Below the pieces are notes generated by a model. The model searched no databases and had not been told where the DNA came from. It saw nothing but the letters and a program-made list of their open reading frames with translations. Below, piece after piece: positions 22,101 to 37,100 of a stretch of 64,000 bases of DNA. The translations under genes and the position numbers were made by a program. Position 1 is the first letter of the stretch, and each line of letters starts with the position of its first letter. The DNA is from Ixodes scapularis (lineage: Eukaryota; Arthropoda; Arachnida; Ixodida; Ixodidae), in assembly GCF_016920785.2 (NCBI RefSeq), contig NW_024609884.1:30300080-30364079 (forward strand), in the 5' to 3' direction.

Positions 22101-25100
22101 TCTAGGTTTTTGTGTTGCTGCCAACGTTACTAAAACACTCAGTTGCAAAACTCACTCTTGAAACCCGGACCGGTCGTGTCCACTGAGACCAAACTAAATA
22201 CGATAATAGCGGCGCCCTTTAGCAACGAGTAAAAACATGAAAGTTAATTTATATAATTACTCTGAAATGGCACCACCGGCCCTTGCGCAACTCGACCTGA
22301 ACCAATACGTGCGGCCGTGCAGTTGCCGGAGTGGCCGCTGCCGGAGAGATGGCGGCGTTGCCATCGCCATTAGTTCGGTTCTCGAGTATGGATCGGAACC
22401 ACTTTTTCAAAGCAGGTTCTATGGCAGTTTCCCAAGTGAGTTCTAGTAACGTTGGTTGCTGCTAACCCCAGTCTTGAGTACTTTTTCACCATGTCTGCCT
22501 TGCACCCTCACAATTTATCAGTTAAAAATATGCGCTTTAATAATGATAATAATAATGTTTATCGTCTGCATACATGTATTCCATTATTAAAAAAAAAAAA
22601 TTTACATTAGTTACATTTTTAATGAATTATAATGTAAATCTGATATCGATAAGCTGATCGAGGTCTACATAGGCATCATTGTTTGGTCATCATAAACTGA
22701 AGGACATGTCTGAGCCATGATCCACTTCTGTCTTATGTTTCTAGCTGCTTTTCAACATGTCCGGGAAAACATTGAGGACCTCAATGGACGTGTTGGAGCT
22801 CGTGACACAGACCTCATCTTCCTCAAGGGCCTCATGGAATCTCCGGTTATGAGCTGCTTAGTGCAGGTGGGTTAAATTCTGCCATACATCTCCATACATT
22901 ACGACATTGTGCCTTTAGAGTGACGTGATGTGCTTTCTGACTCGTTTTTTGTTGTTTAAGTAGCAAAGATTGTTTTATGTGCATCATAATTGAGAAATCG
23001 TCCATGTCTTGGTTGTTTGGCAGAAGCATATGTCAGTTCTTTAATATCTGTGCACTTAGATCGGTAGATGGGAATCTCATGGAACCGGAATTTCTTTGTG
23101 TTAAAATTTTAATTTGAATTTTCTTCGAAAAGTTGTCAGCTATAGACCAATGTGCTGTTTACAAATAAATGATGCCCACACCAGGTCGCATGTGCAGGAA
23201 TTAGTTTTGCAAGAGGGGAAGCACATGTACCATGTAGAAATTAGCATCATGGATGTGGCATTTTGTCAGAACCATGCCGTGGTCTATTTATTTTTTGTAG
23301 CACCAAAACCATGTTATGGCTCTATGTGAGAGCACATTGCACATAAAATTACCCACAGCTCTAAAATTAAAAACATGCTATTTCCATAGTACTATTTCCA
23401 TAGTTTATTAAGGCATAAGCAAGTGCTCTCACTTTAGTGTTGTTTCAGTGTGTTGTGGTCACTACTCATGCTTCAGATTTATTTGCATGCGATTGAGGAA
23501 AGCAATCTTGACTCTATTTTGCATGCATTAGGAATAGTATTGAAGGTGTTTGTTATTTAAATCATTGCACATCACTTTTCTGACCCATGCTTATTTATCT
23601 GTTCTCTGATTCAATTTTTTGTGTTTTTACCTACTAAGATTTTACACTTGGTGAAAATATGAAAGGCACATGGCTTTTATTATACTTAGGCTTTTGGAGC
23701 ACATTTGCATAGATCTTTACTCAGTTGTCTAAGCAGGGTCTGCTAGCCTTTTTCTTACCGACGAGACGTGCACTGAACTACCAATATCTTTTGAAACAGG
23801 TGCACACTACCCAGTCCACTGCTTCCTAGTAACTAAATATTAAATTTTGCTCTTCTTGCAGTTGCTTTATTGCTTTTCACAGTTGCACACGCAAGTGCTA
23901 TCTTTTCCCTTGGCTTTAAAAATTCTGGGTTTCACCTAGGTGCCCAGCATAAAATAAAAGTATTGAACCTGTAGTTCTTATCTCTGATAGTGATAAGACC
24001 AAGCCCAAATGGGCTTGGTTCTTTCAGTAGACAGCATATGAAATCTAACATCGATATTGTTTGTCTGAAATCTTTAGTGTTTTATTATGCTGTCGAGTAC
24101 AAACATCTCTTGTGTGACTTTTTTGCATGGTTCAGTGATGGAAGTGCTGTGCCAAATTGCGCCAAGGACGCAACCCTGCTGCATGTAGCGCCAAATTGTC
24201 ATTTTACCCAAGAATTGTGCCATGCCTGCGCCGAGATGAAATGTAGCAATAAAAAATAAAAATTTAAGTTTTATCAGAGCGCGTGGCGGTGCCGCGGTAT
24301 TTTCCGCGTCGCAACTGTTACGCAAACCAAAACTGCGAGGGCGCATTATCATCATCATCACTGAAAGGAACAACGTTAGCAACATCTGAGACCAAAGCCG
24401 CAGAGGCTAAGCGAAGAACCATCCCACTGAGCAGCCTATTTAAAAAAAAAAAAAAAGGCCAAGCTTGTGCATGTTTTCAATGTTGGCCCGCCCTGTTCCC
24501 GTGCGCTAGCTACCAGCGAAGTCAAAGCTAGCGCAAGCCCAATGCTTTGTGCATTCCTGACTCGCGCATGGGCTCATGCAGTGTGGGCACCGTTACGGTC
24601 TCCACGAGCGCGCTTGTAGTTTTGGCTGCGCTCGCACCGAAGCAGAAAAGAAGTATAGTTGAGTTGCACCAAACTCTGGATGTAGTGCTGGTAAAGCCTC
24701 ACCGTCCTTTTCGGAGCACAAAGCACTGTGCAACTCGCGCGACTGCGGTGTCTGCTCTGCGGGTGTCGCTTCTCTGCAGCGCGTCGGTGCATAGGGTGCC
24801 TACATGTCTGTCTGTCTTAGGGTGCAGACATCCATTGTTGCCCTGAATGTGCCAGCGCGTGACGCTCTGGCGCACTTGGTGTGTGACTTAGGCGGTAAAA
24901 TGGCATCTATGCATTAGCCAAAGCTACGCGCTCGAGCTGAGTGACACCGGATTGCGTGCACTTCAACATGCATAAAAAAAACGATTGGGTGGAAAAATGG
25001 CTGAGATGTTACCACTCAAGCAAAAGCGCGCGTGTGTATGAAGGCACTCTATCGGTGCATGCCAAGGAGCGCACTCAACGGGTTAACACGCCGTGATCCG

Positions 25101-28100
25101 ATCGTGACTTCGCCAGCACATCGAAAATTAATCGGAATTTTTGAAGCGAATATCGGATACCGCAATATTTGAGGCTGCTGCCCGAAAGACAACTCTAATC
25201 TGAACCAAAAACATTCCACAACAGTGAAGGTCATTAGGTGCTGCTGCAGATACCTTAAAAGAAGTGCAGGCTGATAAAGCTTTTTGAGACTTTGTGTTTG
25301 TCCGTCCCTTTTTGTCCCAGTCTCGGGGTTTTTGTCGAAATGAATAAATATTCTGTACCATCGGAACTCAGTGTGACATATTTAATTGTATTTTTTTATC
25401 TGACGAGCAGATAAACTTTATTTGAAAAAATGTTTTTTTGTGTTTACTTTGTTGAATTTTATATATCCTGTCTTAAAAAGGCGACAGGCACTGTGTTCTA
25501 ATAATAGAGATGGGTAATAGAGTAATGCAGCATTATTTCATTTTCAAGTAATATGCCAACATATGCCGGACCCTGCTCCAAAGGGCCACTACCTGCTCCA
25601 AAACAACATTTTGCCTGCTACAAGGCCTGCTCCAAAAGGTCAAATGGCACTTCTATCACTGATGGTTGCTGTTATCAAATAAGTAAAAAGGATAGTATCT
25701 CTATGGATCCAGCCCTTTTATCCTAGTCCCTGGAATTCTTCAATGAATTTCACGTTTAGCCCAAACACAAAGGCTTGGGAATAACTTTGTTTTTTTTTAA
25801 AAAGCATTGATGTGGTTCAAAGCGTGAAGTTCTTTGTGCAATTTTATTTTAGGTTCAAGATCATCTAGAGGTGAAAAATGGATCCTTCAAGCCAGTCTCA
25901 ACAAACAATGTGGAACTCCTGAGGGACGTTTGCAAGTCCTGCCGTCGTGTCAACGGCCGTGATGCTCAAGAGCTGGCAAACATTCTCAGTGATCCTCATT
26001 TTTCGGTAAAGATATCTAATCTGCTGCATGCTGGAAATGACGGGGAAAAATATTTATTTTAATGCGAAAGCATTAACTGTCTCATGGAGCGAGCTGACGT
26101 CATCAGTTTGAAGCGCGAAAACGGCACCTAGTTTCCTTCGGTTCCATTGGCTGACGCGTGTCGACGGGGCTCCCATTGGCCGCTGTGCATGCTTAACTTT
26201 TTTGAGGTTTGGTGTTATATTGTTTAATTTATTTGTTGTAAAACAAAAAGTCTGTTCTTTTTTTTGTGTTGACATCACATTTTCTATTCTGAAGTTCCTA
26301 GTACACTCTAAAAAAAGATCTGTTCAGTTGTTGACAGTGTCCCAGTACACTCTAGAAAACGTCTGTGCGTCTACTTTCACGCACAACACTCGGAGATCCA
26401 ATCACTGGAATTTGCGGAGGCAGCTCAGTGAATAACGTTGCAGAAACATATGTTTAGACCAAAAAACGCAGACTGAGTTGTGACATTAAGCAGTGCAAGT
26501 GTGACATTTTGCATTGCTTAATGTCACAACTCAGACTGCGTTTTTTGGTATAAACATATGTTTCGGCATTGTCATTCGCTGACCTACCTCCGTAAGTTGC
26601 GCTGATTGGCTCTCCGAGTGTTGTGCGGGGAAGTAGACGCACAGACTTTCTTTTAGAGTGTACTGGGACACAGTCAGCAACTGAACAGATCTCAGAAAAA
26701 GTCAGAAAAGATAAAAAAAATATATGAACAGGCAAAATTACGGTCAGGTTTAAAGAAGTGCTATTTTTTTAATTGCCATTTTCTCACTGAGGACACACTA
26801 TAGATTTTGTTTTGAATAAGATCTACCGTAATATCATGAGAGACGGCCCACTTGAAAGCAAATGCAATTTGGTTGAAAATATGGAGTGGGCTAACTTTCA
26901 ATTTTCAATCGAAGGAAGTTTAAAAAATGCCAGCCTTAGATTTTGTGACCTGCGAAACTTGTGATTGCAGTCAGCAATGTTTCCTTATCGCCCGTCGTGG
27001 CTAACTAACACCCTTTCTGCCGAGGTCACCATTGTTCAAGGCCCTGCAATTACTAGAAGTGGGCTATCTTTCGGTGTTTCTAAAATATAGCAAACCCTGC
27101 CAAAAAATAGGGGTGGGTTTTCTTAAGGGGTTGGGCCATCTCCCGGGATATTACATTAAGTATTCGGAGAAGTCTGTTGTGATTAAGGCAGGCAGTAGTA
27201 TTAAAAGCTAATACCTATTTATTTTAAAAAAATGGTCAGTTTATTAACCTAGGTAGTAAATTAAACTCTACATCTGTCCGTTTTTTTTTTTTTTGTCAGG
27301 CTTTGCTAAATGCCCACGATTCTGTTGCCACCAAGAGCTATGAACCCCCTGAGCCGTTGCCACCAAAGCCTGAGCTGCCGCCCCACCCACCTGATACTCT
27401 CAACGACACCATCAGGATGGTGGGCATCAGAAAGAATGAAGATGAACCCCTGGCAAGTAGCTCACATACAGGGAACAATATTTCCTTTAGAGTGGTCATG
27501 TTTGGTTCTGAACTTCATAATATGACGCTAATAAATCACTCAAAAGGAAGCACAGGGTGGAGAAAGGGGACAGCAACGGAGCATAAAAAATGCCACAATT
27601 TGGGCTGGTGCCCCTCATCAAGTGGCAAAGAAGCATAAATTTGCGTTGCATGATGTAATCGTTTGAACGATGGTGTGTGTCTGAGACACAATACCTGCAG
27701 GTTAAGTCAACGGCTTGGAGCCACATTTGCAAGCTTGTTGCTCTTCTATTTTTCGTATCATGAGGCTGCACACTTTTTTCGATTCCTCCTGGTTTAAAGG
27801 AGCTGTGCAACAATTTCAGGGCTTTGCTTAAATTATTGTGGAAGTTGATGCCTGACACTTCTGAAGTGAACTACAGAAAACAGATTTTGCCTGGATACCC
27901 TAGTTTTTATTCAAAAAAATAAAAAAGATCCAGGTTTTTGCTGCCTCTCAACTCGTACGTTGTCTTCCAAGTCACGTGCGCAGTGACGTTGATGGGGTAG
28001 GCGCGGGGTTCCGGAAAAGTTTTCTCTTTAGAGCCATCAGTGAGCAGCAAGAACTCGTCCGCTCGCGACCGCATTGGCGGGCACCGCGCGAACAATATGG

Positions 28101-31100
28101 TGAAAGGAGGAAAGTCTCATCCAGGTCCGGCCATACCCGTCTGGCCCTGTCCCCCTCCCCTTTTGGCTTCTGGCGGCTGTTCGCAATAGCAGAGAGAGCT
28201 GACGGTTTTGTGGACCTAGGATAGATGGCACCACTAAACTCCGTATAATAAAAGTTTTGTCGATGATACCAGGTTTTTGACGCATTTATATATATGTTGG
28301 AACGACAACATTTATAGAGAAGTTACCTTTTGTCGAGCAGGTATTCGCACAACTTGCTATCTTTCTATAAGATTCCCCATTGACGTCACGCTGCATGTTT
28401 CTCATGGCCGCCGCTCGTGGCTGCAGGTTGGGGAATATTCTAAGTTTTGCCTCACTATTACGCGGCGGAATCGCAACATTTTGATGAAAGGAGGTGTGTT
28501 TTCTGTCATTTGCGACAAGGTGATTAATATCAAAAGCAGAAGATGCCAATTATTTCAACGTTAAAATCGTTGCACAGCTCCTTTAAAAAGTGCAATTGTG
28601 TAATGTATTTCCACTCTTTGACCTGCAATTTTTGCCGGCAATTTCAGGGAATAACAGTGCGAGTGGAGGATGACAACTTACTCATCGCTCGCATTCTGGC
28701 TGGTGGGATCATCGATAGACAAGGTAAATAATGTCCTTTCTGATACTTCTAAGACATTCATTTAGGGGAGCCACAGAGCCTCACTTACTAAGTTTACTCT
28801 TGTTTAGTTTAGGCCTTGTCACAGCCTTATAGTATACCATATTTTACTCGAGTAATAGCCACACTGTTTATGAAGAAAACCTGAGGGTTCGCTTTTCCGC
28901 GGAGCACGCAGATTGCCAATCGCCGCAATCGACAGCATGATTACAGCTGTTTACAGGACAGAGATAACGTCTTCGTGGGAAGATACTATCTGTTAAGATT
29001 GCATTTGTATGGAGAATCATGTTCTCGATCTTTTTATTCGCTATGTTATTCATGCGCAACACAATGATTGGCTGTATATTTGTTCTGTGGGAAAGTAGAC
29101 TCAAAGGCTTTGTTCATAAATAGTGCGGCTACTACTCGAGTAAATATGGTACGTATTAAAGAAGGGCATGTTTTAATTGACCCGAGTCCACACATTGGTG
29201 CAAGTGCTGCTTAGTTAAGCTTTTTTCAGTTATTTTAAGACATCTAGGGAGACCTACTTTTGGTGATTTTTGTTGGCATCTATCTGCTTTGAGGTTTACA
29301 TACAACTTCAGCCTGCATAATGGTGTTGGAAGATGTGACTTTCTCTTGTAAAGCACCAAGAGTGTACAGCTTTCAGATACAAAAGTTTAACAGAGAGCCA
29401 TCGAGGTTGTCATTTGAATATAGACTGTTGGTCATGGCTTCAAGAACTCAAAAAGAATGTGCTCATGAATGCTGAAATTATCTATCATGTTGACATGTCA
29501 AGGAGACACATGCATATCCATTCTCTCACATTCAGGCTATAACCTTCTCTACGAGAAAGGTTATTAGCCTGAGGGTAGAGAGCTCATTCGGAGAACTACG
29601 AAGTGCTCTCTGCTTCTGACTTTCCCTTTATTGGTGGGTGTGCTTTCATTTATTTCTGCTTACCTGTGTTTTTGATAGGAACTTGTGTTATGCCTATCTA
29701 ACTCTAGTTTGAGGACTGACCTTTCTCCATTCCTCGGGCTGTTCTAGATCACTTTTTTGTTATAATCTCATGGCTTCATAAACTGATCTTTCAACAGAGA
29801 AATTTGTAGCATAAAATGTGAGACGGGGAACTGGAAGACTAATACTGTATTTAGCTTTGTTGCATTGTTGGTGTGAGCAGATGTGTTCTAGCTTGAGCAA
29901 GTGAGATGTCCAGAGCATGAAAGGTAATGGCAATGCTTTAAAGGAATTTATTGAAGTGTCAGATATGTGGAATGTTTTTCTGGAAACTAACTTGAACTAT
30001 TTAATAAATTTGCTACCAGTAACATTTGTTACAAGCCAATTGAACTGAGGTGTCGACAACAAGATTGAGTCTATTTTGTTGATTCTAACGGGAAACGCAA
30101 AAGTGATCTCAAAGGAGGCCAACGCCTCTTCTCTAGAAGTATGACTGATATATGCTGTGGTGAAGTATGTTTAACTCGAGGTTTCTCCGACGTTTTGGTC
30201 CCAAAGCACGCCTCTCTCTCGATTGAAAGTTGAGGAACCCTTCCTAGCCCTGGCACCGGTGCATTCAAGCAGTCGAGAAGCCTGCAGACTTTGTAAACAA
30301 TTTCTCACATATCCTCGGACGTGTCTGACTCATAGTTTGGCGTAAATGGGTGACTAACATTTTCTAAAATATTGCTTCAAGTTTAGAAATGCTGAACTTG
30401 GGGGCAGGGACGGTCAACGAAATTTAAGTTTGGGAGACCCATGATGGGAAGTGCTGCGCCTTTTTCGCCAAATTCCATCATAAGCACAAGTCTGCTACAT
30501 GTCGCACCAAAAAGTCATTTTTGCTCAGAATTGCGCCACAAAAAACTTAAACAAAGTAACAAAAAGAAATAGTGTTGGTTGACATGGATCAAAGTAGTAA
30601 AAAAGAAACAAATTATACAAACGTGTATTTTACGATATCTGTACTTGCCCTAGCTAAAATTTGCGCGTTGATCGCGTTGGCCACGTCATCGTCCGATTTT
30701 CCAGATGATGTCGCAGAGGTAAAAGTCTCATAAAAATTAATAAAATGATGGCATGGTGGCTGATGTGATAAGACACAACCGGGGTCTCATACCTTTATGA
30801 GAACACTTAATTACCATCTCAGCCACATGCCTCCATGCCACAGCACTATCGCCGCTTGTGTCAGCCTTCACTGCCTCGCACAGGTGTGCGTGCATCAAGG
30901 TTCACCTCTCTACAGTGGCTGATGCAGGGGAGCACCAGGGTTAGGAAGATCAGCTCTGAAATTATGCTCAGTACTACTACGGGTCAACTTTTTTATGTCT
31001 TCGTTGTAGGTCTACCTCCACTTTTAAAGAGCAGTGCTGAGAAAGGAAAAATGAACAAAATAACCCAGACTTATATTTAAATAAATACAGTAGTCAAGGT

Positions 31101-34100
31101 AGTTCCTCACCACCAGTCGATAGAAAGGGGTCCAAACTCTGACTCAACTTAGGCTCCAACACCGCTAACTCTTGCAGAGTTAAAAGAGTGTCACTTTCAA
31201 AGCACAACTCTAATTTTTGGTAATATTTGGGGGTGGTGGTTTCTGCAGTTATGATAGTAGAATCTTGAGTTTGGAAGGTTCATAAAACTTGACGGAACAT
31301 ATTTTCATTGATCGAAATTTAAGCGGATCTGCTAGTTTTTGTTGGAATTTTACATAAATGAAATTGACAGGCTAATGAACTATGAGTGTAAGAAGGGAAG
31401 GGGGGAGATGGCTTTGGTCTCAACTGAAGTGTGTTGCTACAATTCATTTTTCAATTATTTGTTTTTATAATTCTTATTGTAAACAATTCACTATATTTTC
31501 CAAACTATAGTCTACCCGTGGATAGTCCGCGCATGGTACATATTTTGCACATTCGCACACATAGGACACATTGAAAATGCGTGGTTTATTAGAGCATAAA
31601 CAAGCTTGTCTCGTGCAGAAATCATAATTTCTGCATGAGACACAAATCTCATTCACAAAAGCCGTCACACGTCTCATCGCATACAATTGCAACTTTTAGG
31701 CATGTATGTAGTCTGGAAAATGCTGTTCTCCTCTTCATACCTTTCACAACAATTTTTATCTAGTATTATTATTATTCTTACAAAAAGGTGATAAGTAATA
31801 TGCTTCATTATCAAAGATGAACCCTTAATTGTAATCAAAGATTTAAAAACTCATTTAGCAAAGCAATAATCGTTTAATTTTCAAGTGACGTGATAACATA
31901 TGTTGGCATCTGCTCCAAAACGGCCAGTGGCTGCTCGAAACCAACATTTTGCTTGCTACAAAACTTGCTAGAAAAAAATCAAATGCTGCTTCCACCACTG
32001 CATAAATGTACTCTTGGAAAACCCCTGGGTTCCTTGGAACCCAGTTTGAGAATTCATGCAGCCAAGTTTGACATGGAAGACCAACCAATCTGGTGCATTT
32101 ATTAGTTGTTGACACTCTGCTGTTTGTCAGGTATACTCAGCAAGAGCATCTTAACACCATTCACACTTATTACAATAATTCTTAGTAGTTTGTCTTTTTG
32201 GGTTAGAAGTTCTGAATCTGAACAGGTTTGCGATAAACACGTTCAAGCCTTAAGAAGTTTTTCAATTCATACAGGCTTGCTTCATATTGGAGACACCATA
32301 ATGGAGGTGAATGGCACTCCAGTACATACTCCCGAACAACTTCAGCTACAACTGAAGAAGGCACGTGGCAGCGTCACCTTCAAGATTCTGCCCTCCTACC
32401 ATGACAGCCTCCCAACATTCCAGGTGTGGTTCCTTAAAATATGTTTACTTGGCAAACTTGTGCTCACCGCTTCGGGTTCAAAGGAAAATTTTTGGTTCTA
32501 ATGTCATGAGGTCTCCAAATGTAAGAAATGCCCAAGTCTGAAAGCAGGTGCCCGAAAAGAGAGCCCTTTGAGGACAGGCACACTTTCCTGAGAGTCATTT
32601 TCCTCTCGTCGAAACAAGCAATGAAACAAATGGCTTTATTTCCACTATTTAAAAGTGAAGCAAGAAATGATACTTAAATTGCTCTGAAATAAAATTCCAC
32701 TGACTGTGTAGTCATATTGTGGGATCACCTTAGGCTTCATCGCTTGGAGAAAGACAACACACTAAAAATATGTTTTAAAAGCTGCCTCGGGCTGCTACAT
32801 ATGAGGTGTGTCTATTAATAAGCCCCTGAAAAAAAAAAAAACATTTTTTTTTTTAGACAATTTAATTGGGACATGCGTGTCAAAAAAATTAATTTTACGC
32901 AATTTTTTTTTTTTTTAGAGTAATACGGGCGTTGAGAGATTTATTTGAAATTCTGCACGCAAAGTCCATAAAGTCACAGAATGGTCCTTCGCTCAGCGAG
33001 ACGGCCATTTCTTCTTTCCAACGTGAAGGCGAAGCCGATCCACCTCTTTTCCACGCGCCCAAAATGCCGAGAGAGAAAACAAGTGGAAAGGAGGTGACTG
33101 CCGTCTTGCGCCATCGATATTGCTCTAAAAAATTTTTTTGTCCGCGTAAAGTTAGTTTTTTTACACGCGTGTCCCAGCGGGACCGTTTAAAAAACAAAAA
33201 CATTTTTTTCTTTTCAGGGGTTCTTTAAAGCACAAGTCCTTAAATATATTTTTTTTTATTTATCAATTCATTTTTTAAAAACTTTGCATGTAGATATGCT
33301 TTTTAATGGTGATTTCATATCTGAAATTATTTGACATATCTCTAGAACAAATGTTATGGCAAAATATCAAATTCCAATTAGGTCATTTCTTACAAATCAT
33401 TATATAAAATTTATAATTTTTTTTTTTGACGATGTGCAGTGAGTTGCAATTGTCCACCATACATACTATAGCTAATAGAATCTTGACGCCAGCTTTTACT
33501 GTAAATCAATTACAAACCTGAAAGCGAACAAAATCTGTTTGTAATTAGTCAACATTTTCCCTAATTACTTTGAATCTAGTGGCTCTGAAAAAAACAAAAG
33601 CTTTAGGATGCAGAATTCAGTTGTTACTGAGAAGAGTAATACCAAGTTCACTGGTATTTATACAAACATTATAAAAGCGTCCGTAAGGAAATGGCTGTTT
33701 ATAAAAAAGACAAACCTACTAAATTTATAGAAAAAAAGAAAGCTTTAAGATGCAGCACGGTTATTGCTCAACACAAAAATACAAAGATTTCTAGAAATCA
33801 TTTCTGCCAATATTTTTAAAAACTCAGTCGAACAATGGCAATTTAAAAAAAGAAAAAGAAAAAAAGTACAGAAAATTACATCGGAGTCTTAACTGTGAGT
33901 AGGTTTACGTGAGTCCTGGGCAGTGGCCCTGGGTCATGTCGGGCTTGTGCCTCTTGGTCGTCTTCCTCTTCACCTTCTCACTCTTCGTGTGAGCCTTGTT
34001 GGCCTTGCAGAGTCTCTGCTTGTCCTCCTCGAGGCTCCTGCATTTGAGACAGCTCCCAGTGCTGTAGCCGAGCTGCTCTGCTACCGCCTTGCTGGTCTTT

Positions 34101-37100
34101 GCCATGCCCTGGTAGAAGCGAGACAAAGCTTCAGCTACAGCCCTTTCCACAGCCAGCAGAGAGTCATGAATGCTCTTGGAGTTTTGGCCCTAGATCACAG
34201 AGTGTAGGCTCTCAAGGCGTTATATGTCACGCCATCACTGCAGCGCTCCAGGAGGGCCTGGTCGCCCAGCCTCTGAAAGACCAGCTCCAGTGCTGTGCGA
34301 ATCGAGCCTGGTAGAGGGTTATTGTGTGTTGGTGGTCCCTCGTGGTAGGCCAGGGCGCGGTTGTAGGAGCACCAGGAGTCATCACCTTCAAGTCAGTGGC
34401 TGTGGTCCGGGGCTTCGTCTGTCGACGTTGTGTGCAGCAAAGTTGCCCACACCGCCTTTTTTATCCCTGGGACGTCGGGCCTGTGGGTCCTCATTACGTA
34501 TCCAGTGCAATTTTTTTAATCTTGTCCTGGGTCAGCTTTCCTTTTTCTCCAAAAGACTGCCCTTGTGCCGTCTTCTTCTCTACCAAGGTGCGAAGGGCTG
34601 CCCTCATCCGCTTGTGCACATGGTTCAGGCAGTCCTTCTTCTTGATCTTGAGGCAGCCATAAATGCCCTCCTGAGTCAAAGCATGGAAAGTGCGGCTGTC
34701 TCCGTCGGAAAGAATGGTTGTGTAACGCAGCCCATTCTTCTCCAGAGACCTCTTGAACAGGATTAGGGCTGAGAATACACAGAAAGAATAAAACGCATGA
34801 AGGATGAATACAGACACACACAGTTCTTTCAATGAGCAACAAACATTTATGAAATGCCCATGACACTACGACCGTGAACTTCAAAGAATTGAAAGAAAGA
34901 ACGAAAAATTAAACGAAAATAAAGAAAACGAAAATGCTCAAATTTAAAATTAAAATAATTGCTCAAAAATTTTTAAAATGCCAAATTAAAACGGTAGGAC
35001 TTTTATGGAAATTAACCCCTGTATAAAGGGGAAAAGGAAGAAGAAAAAGAAAAAGGAAAAAAAGGATCAGGGCTGCCCCGGCTTCCGTTCGCCCAGCATT
35101 GCAGTCAATGTTCTTGAGGCACTTGGGGTTCAAAACCCAGTCACCATAGCCGTCGCCATCTGGGTCAGGTGCCCCCTTTCGGCCCTGGCAGTACCTGGAG
35201 AGGAAAACGTGGTTCAGCACCAGGCCAGAGTACAGCTCGAATATGCACCCCACTGCGATGTTCCTGTTGTGCCCACGAGTATTCCACGTCCCATGAAAAA
35301 TGATGTCCACGTTTCCAAAGGGGTCGAGAAAGTTCTGGTACAGGACCTTGACCACCTGCATACTTGGTGCTTCTGTGGCTTTTGCTGCTGCCTGGCAAGC
35401 TTGCACCATGGTGTCTATGTATCCCCGAAGGTCTTGTGCTGAAGCCCCCGGTGGGAGAGGTTCAGGGTGGCACAGAAGTTTGCGAGGGCAGTCAATCCCC
35501 TTTTTTTTCTAGATCCCCTTCATTGCAGTAGTAAAGTGGTTATTTATACCTGTGAAACTCCTAAGGAAGGTGTGTTGCAATTTCTAGACCTTTCCCTATC
35601 TTTGCAAACAAACCACCTGTGCTGATCATTTTCACCCCCATCTAAAAAAGGTTTACTGCACTATACGTCCTCGCACTCTAAAGTCGTAAAGAGAGGCATA
35701 GCTCTTTCCTGTCTTACTTCAGCCCTAAAGAAGTCATGCCTCCACACCATTAAAAGCACTTTTAATGCTCAAATTGAGAGGCTTACAGCGTCTGGGTTTC
35801 CAGCGCAGGTGCTAACTGAAGTGGTAGGAACTCTGATAAAAAAAGTAAAAGGATGCGAAAAAGCTGCACGTGATATAGACAAAAAAAGAGTGGTGGTGGT
35901 TCCGTATATACACAGAATATCTCACAATCTCAAACAGGTAGCCAATAGGTACGGAGTCCCCTTAGTGATGTCAGCACCCCAAAAAATGGGTCAAATTTGT
36001 TCTACAGTTCGAGCAAAAATAGAAGATATTACAAAACACAGGTGCCGCACAAAACACGTCCGCCCTTACGTGCCCTGTTCAACCAGAGTGGTTTATAGCA
36101 TTCCCCTTTCCTGTGGCAGATCCTACGTAGGACAAACAGGACGGTGTATTAATGATCGGTTAAGGGAGCACAATCTTTCTCTAAATTCAACAGTGGGGGG
36201 TCACCTACCTCTGCATTGTCAAGCGTGTAAGTGTACACCTTCTTTACAAAAGACCTCGATAATTGGCAGATTCACCGAAAAACACACTCGCGAAATTTTT
36301 GAAGCTTTTAGTATACTCCGCTTAGGCGAATGTTGTGTCAGCCATCCTTCTGTGGCTTTAACCGACAAGGAAATAGCCTATCTACAATCCTTTGAGTGTG
36401 GTTGATGGTGTGTGTCCTCCGCGTGCTCGGGTGCCCCCGTGCGAGTGTGGCCTCAGCTCGAGCTGATACAGCGGGCTGTTCTTTTTTCTTCTTCAATACA
36501 TCGAGTTGTGAGTTTGCGCTTGTCTCTTCTCTCTTCCCTTTTCTCTGTTCCTTTCTATTTGTGTGCAATTTTAACCATTTCCCCTTCATTGCTCTCATTT
36601 GACCTTAAAGGGCATTATCTTGGCTGCTCCAGTGACTCGTGGCAACGAAAAGAGTGGTGCTCGGTAAAATCGCAGCTTGAGCACGTGAGCACTAGCTTCA
36701 CTGCTAGGCCGTACTGCCTCTTGTCACACTTTGAAAGTTCAACAGTGGCCATCCTGCACTTGCCGCACGTTGTGGATGCAAAGTACTTCTGTAGTACTTT
36801 CCTGTCCACGATGACATACTCTGTACCGTGATCATCGTCTTTGCGCTCACCAAGCTGTCGTCGAGGGGCTCAAACTTTTAGGAAGTCGCAAGCTTCTCCA
36901 CCAATGAAGATTTTGTGTCCTGTGCAGATTCTTTATGTTTATCAGTGTAATCAGCGCTGGAGTTTGATCCGGCCACGTCCACCAGCGGTAAAAGGCCTTG
37001 CGGCGTCGCTGAAGTGCCTTGCGGTGGTGCTGAAGTTGTTAGTGCAGCCATGTTCACAAGCGGTAAAACGACTTGCGGTGCCACTGTAGTGGACACTTCC

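Larger units (their letters stand above)
18270..22744 (+). other. vari: Intron 1
   Basis: A 4.5 kb intron, if exon 1 is right, with donor GTGAGT and acceptor tttctag. It contains the exact 116 bp repeat pair, one dispersed-repeat copy at 21108-21270 and a second (AAT)-type low-complexity patch near 22540. The open frame at 22237-22446 has no domain and no splice support. Confidence 0.5.

Noticed and set aside
22237..22446. Alternative first exon of the MAGUK gene at 22240
   Set aside because: The frame ends in a stop at 22446 and no donor in the right phase gives a convincing join.
27453..27458. Use of the later GT (GCA A|GTAGCT) as donor of exon 4
   Set aside because: It shifts the frame of exon 5 and destroys the PDZ domain.
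33905..36405. Active host genes on either strand
   Set aside because: Frames show transposase and Penelope motifs with stops and frame changes.
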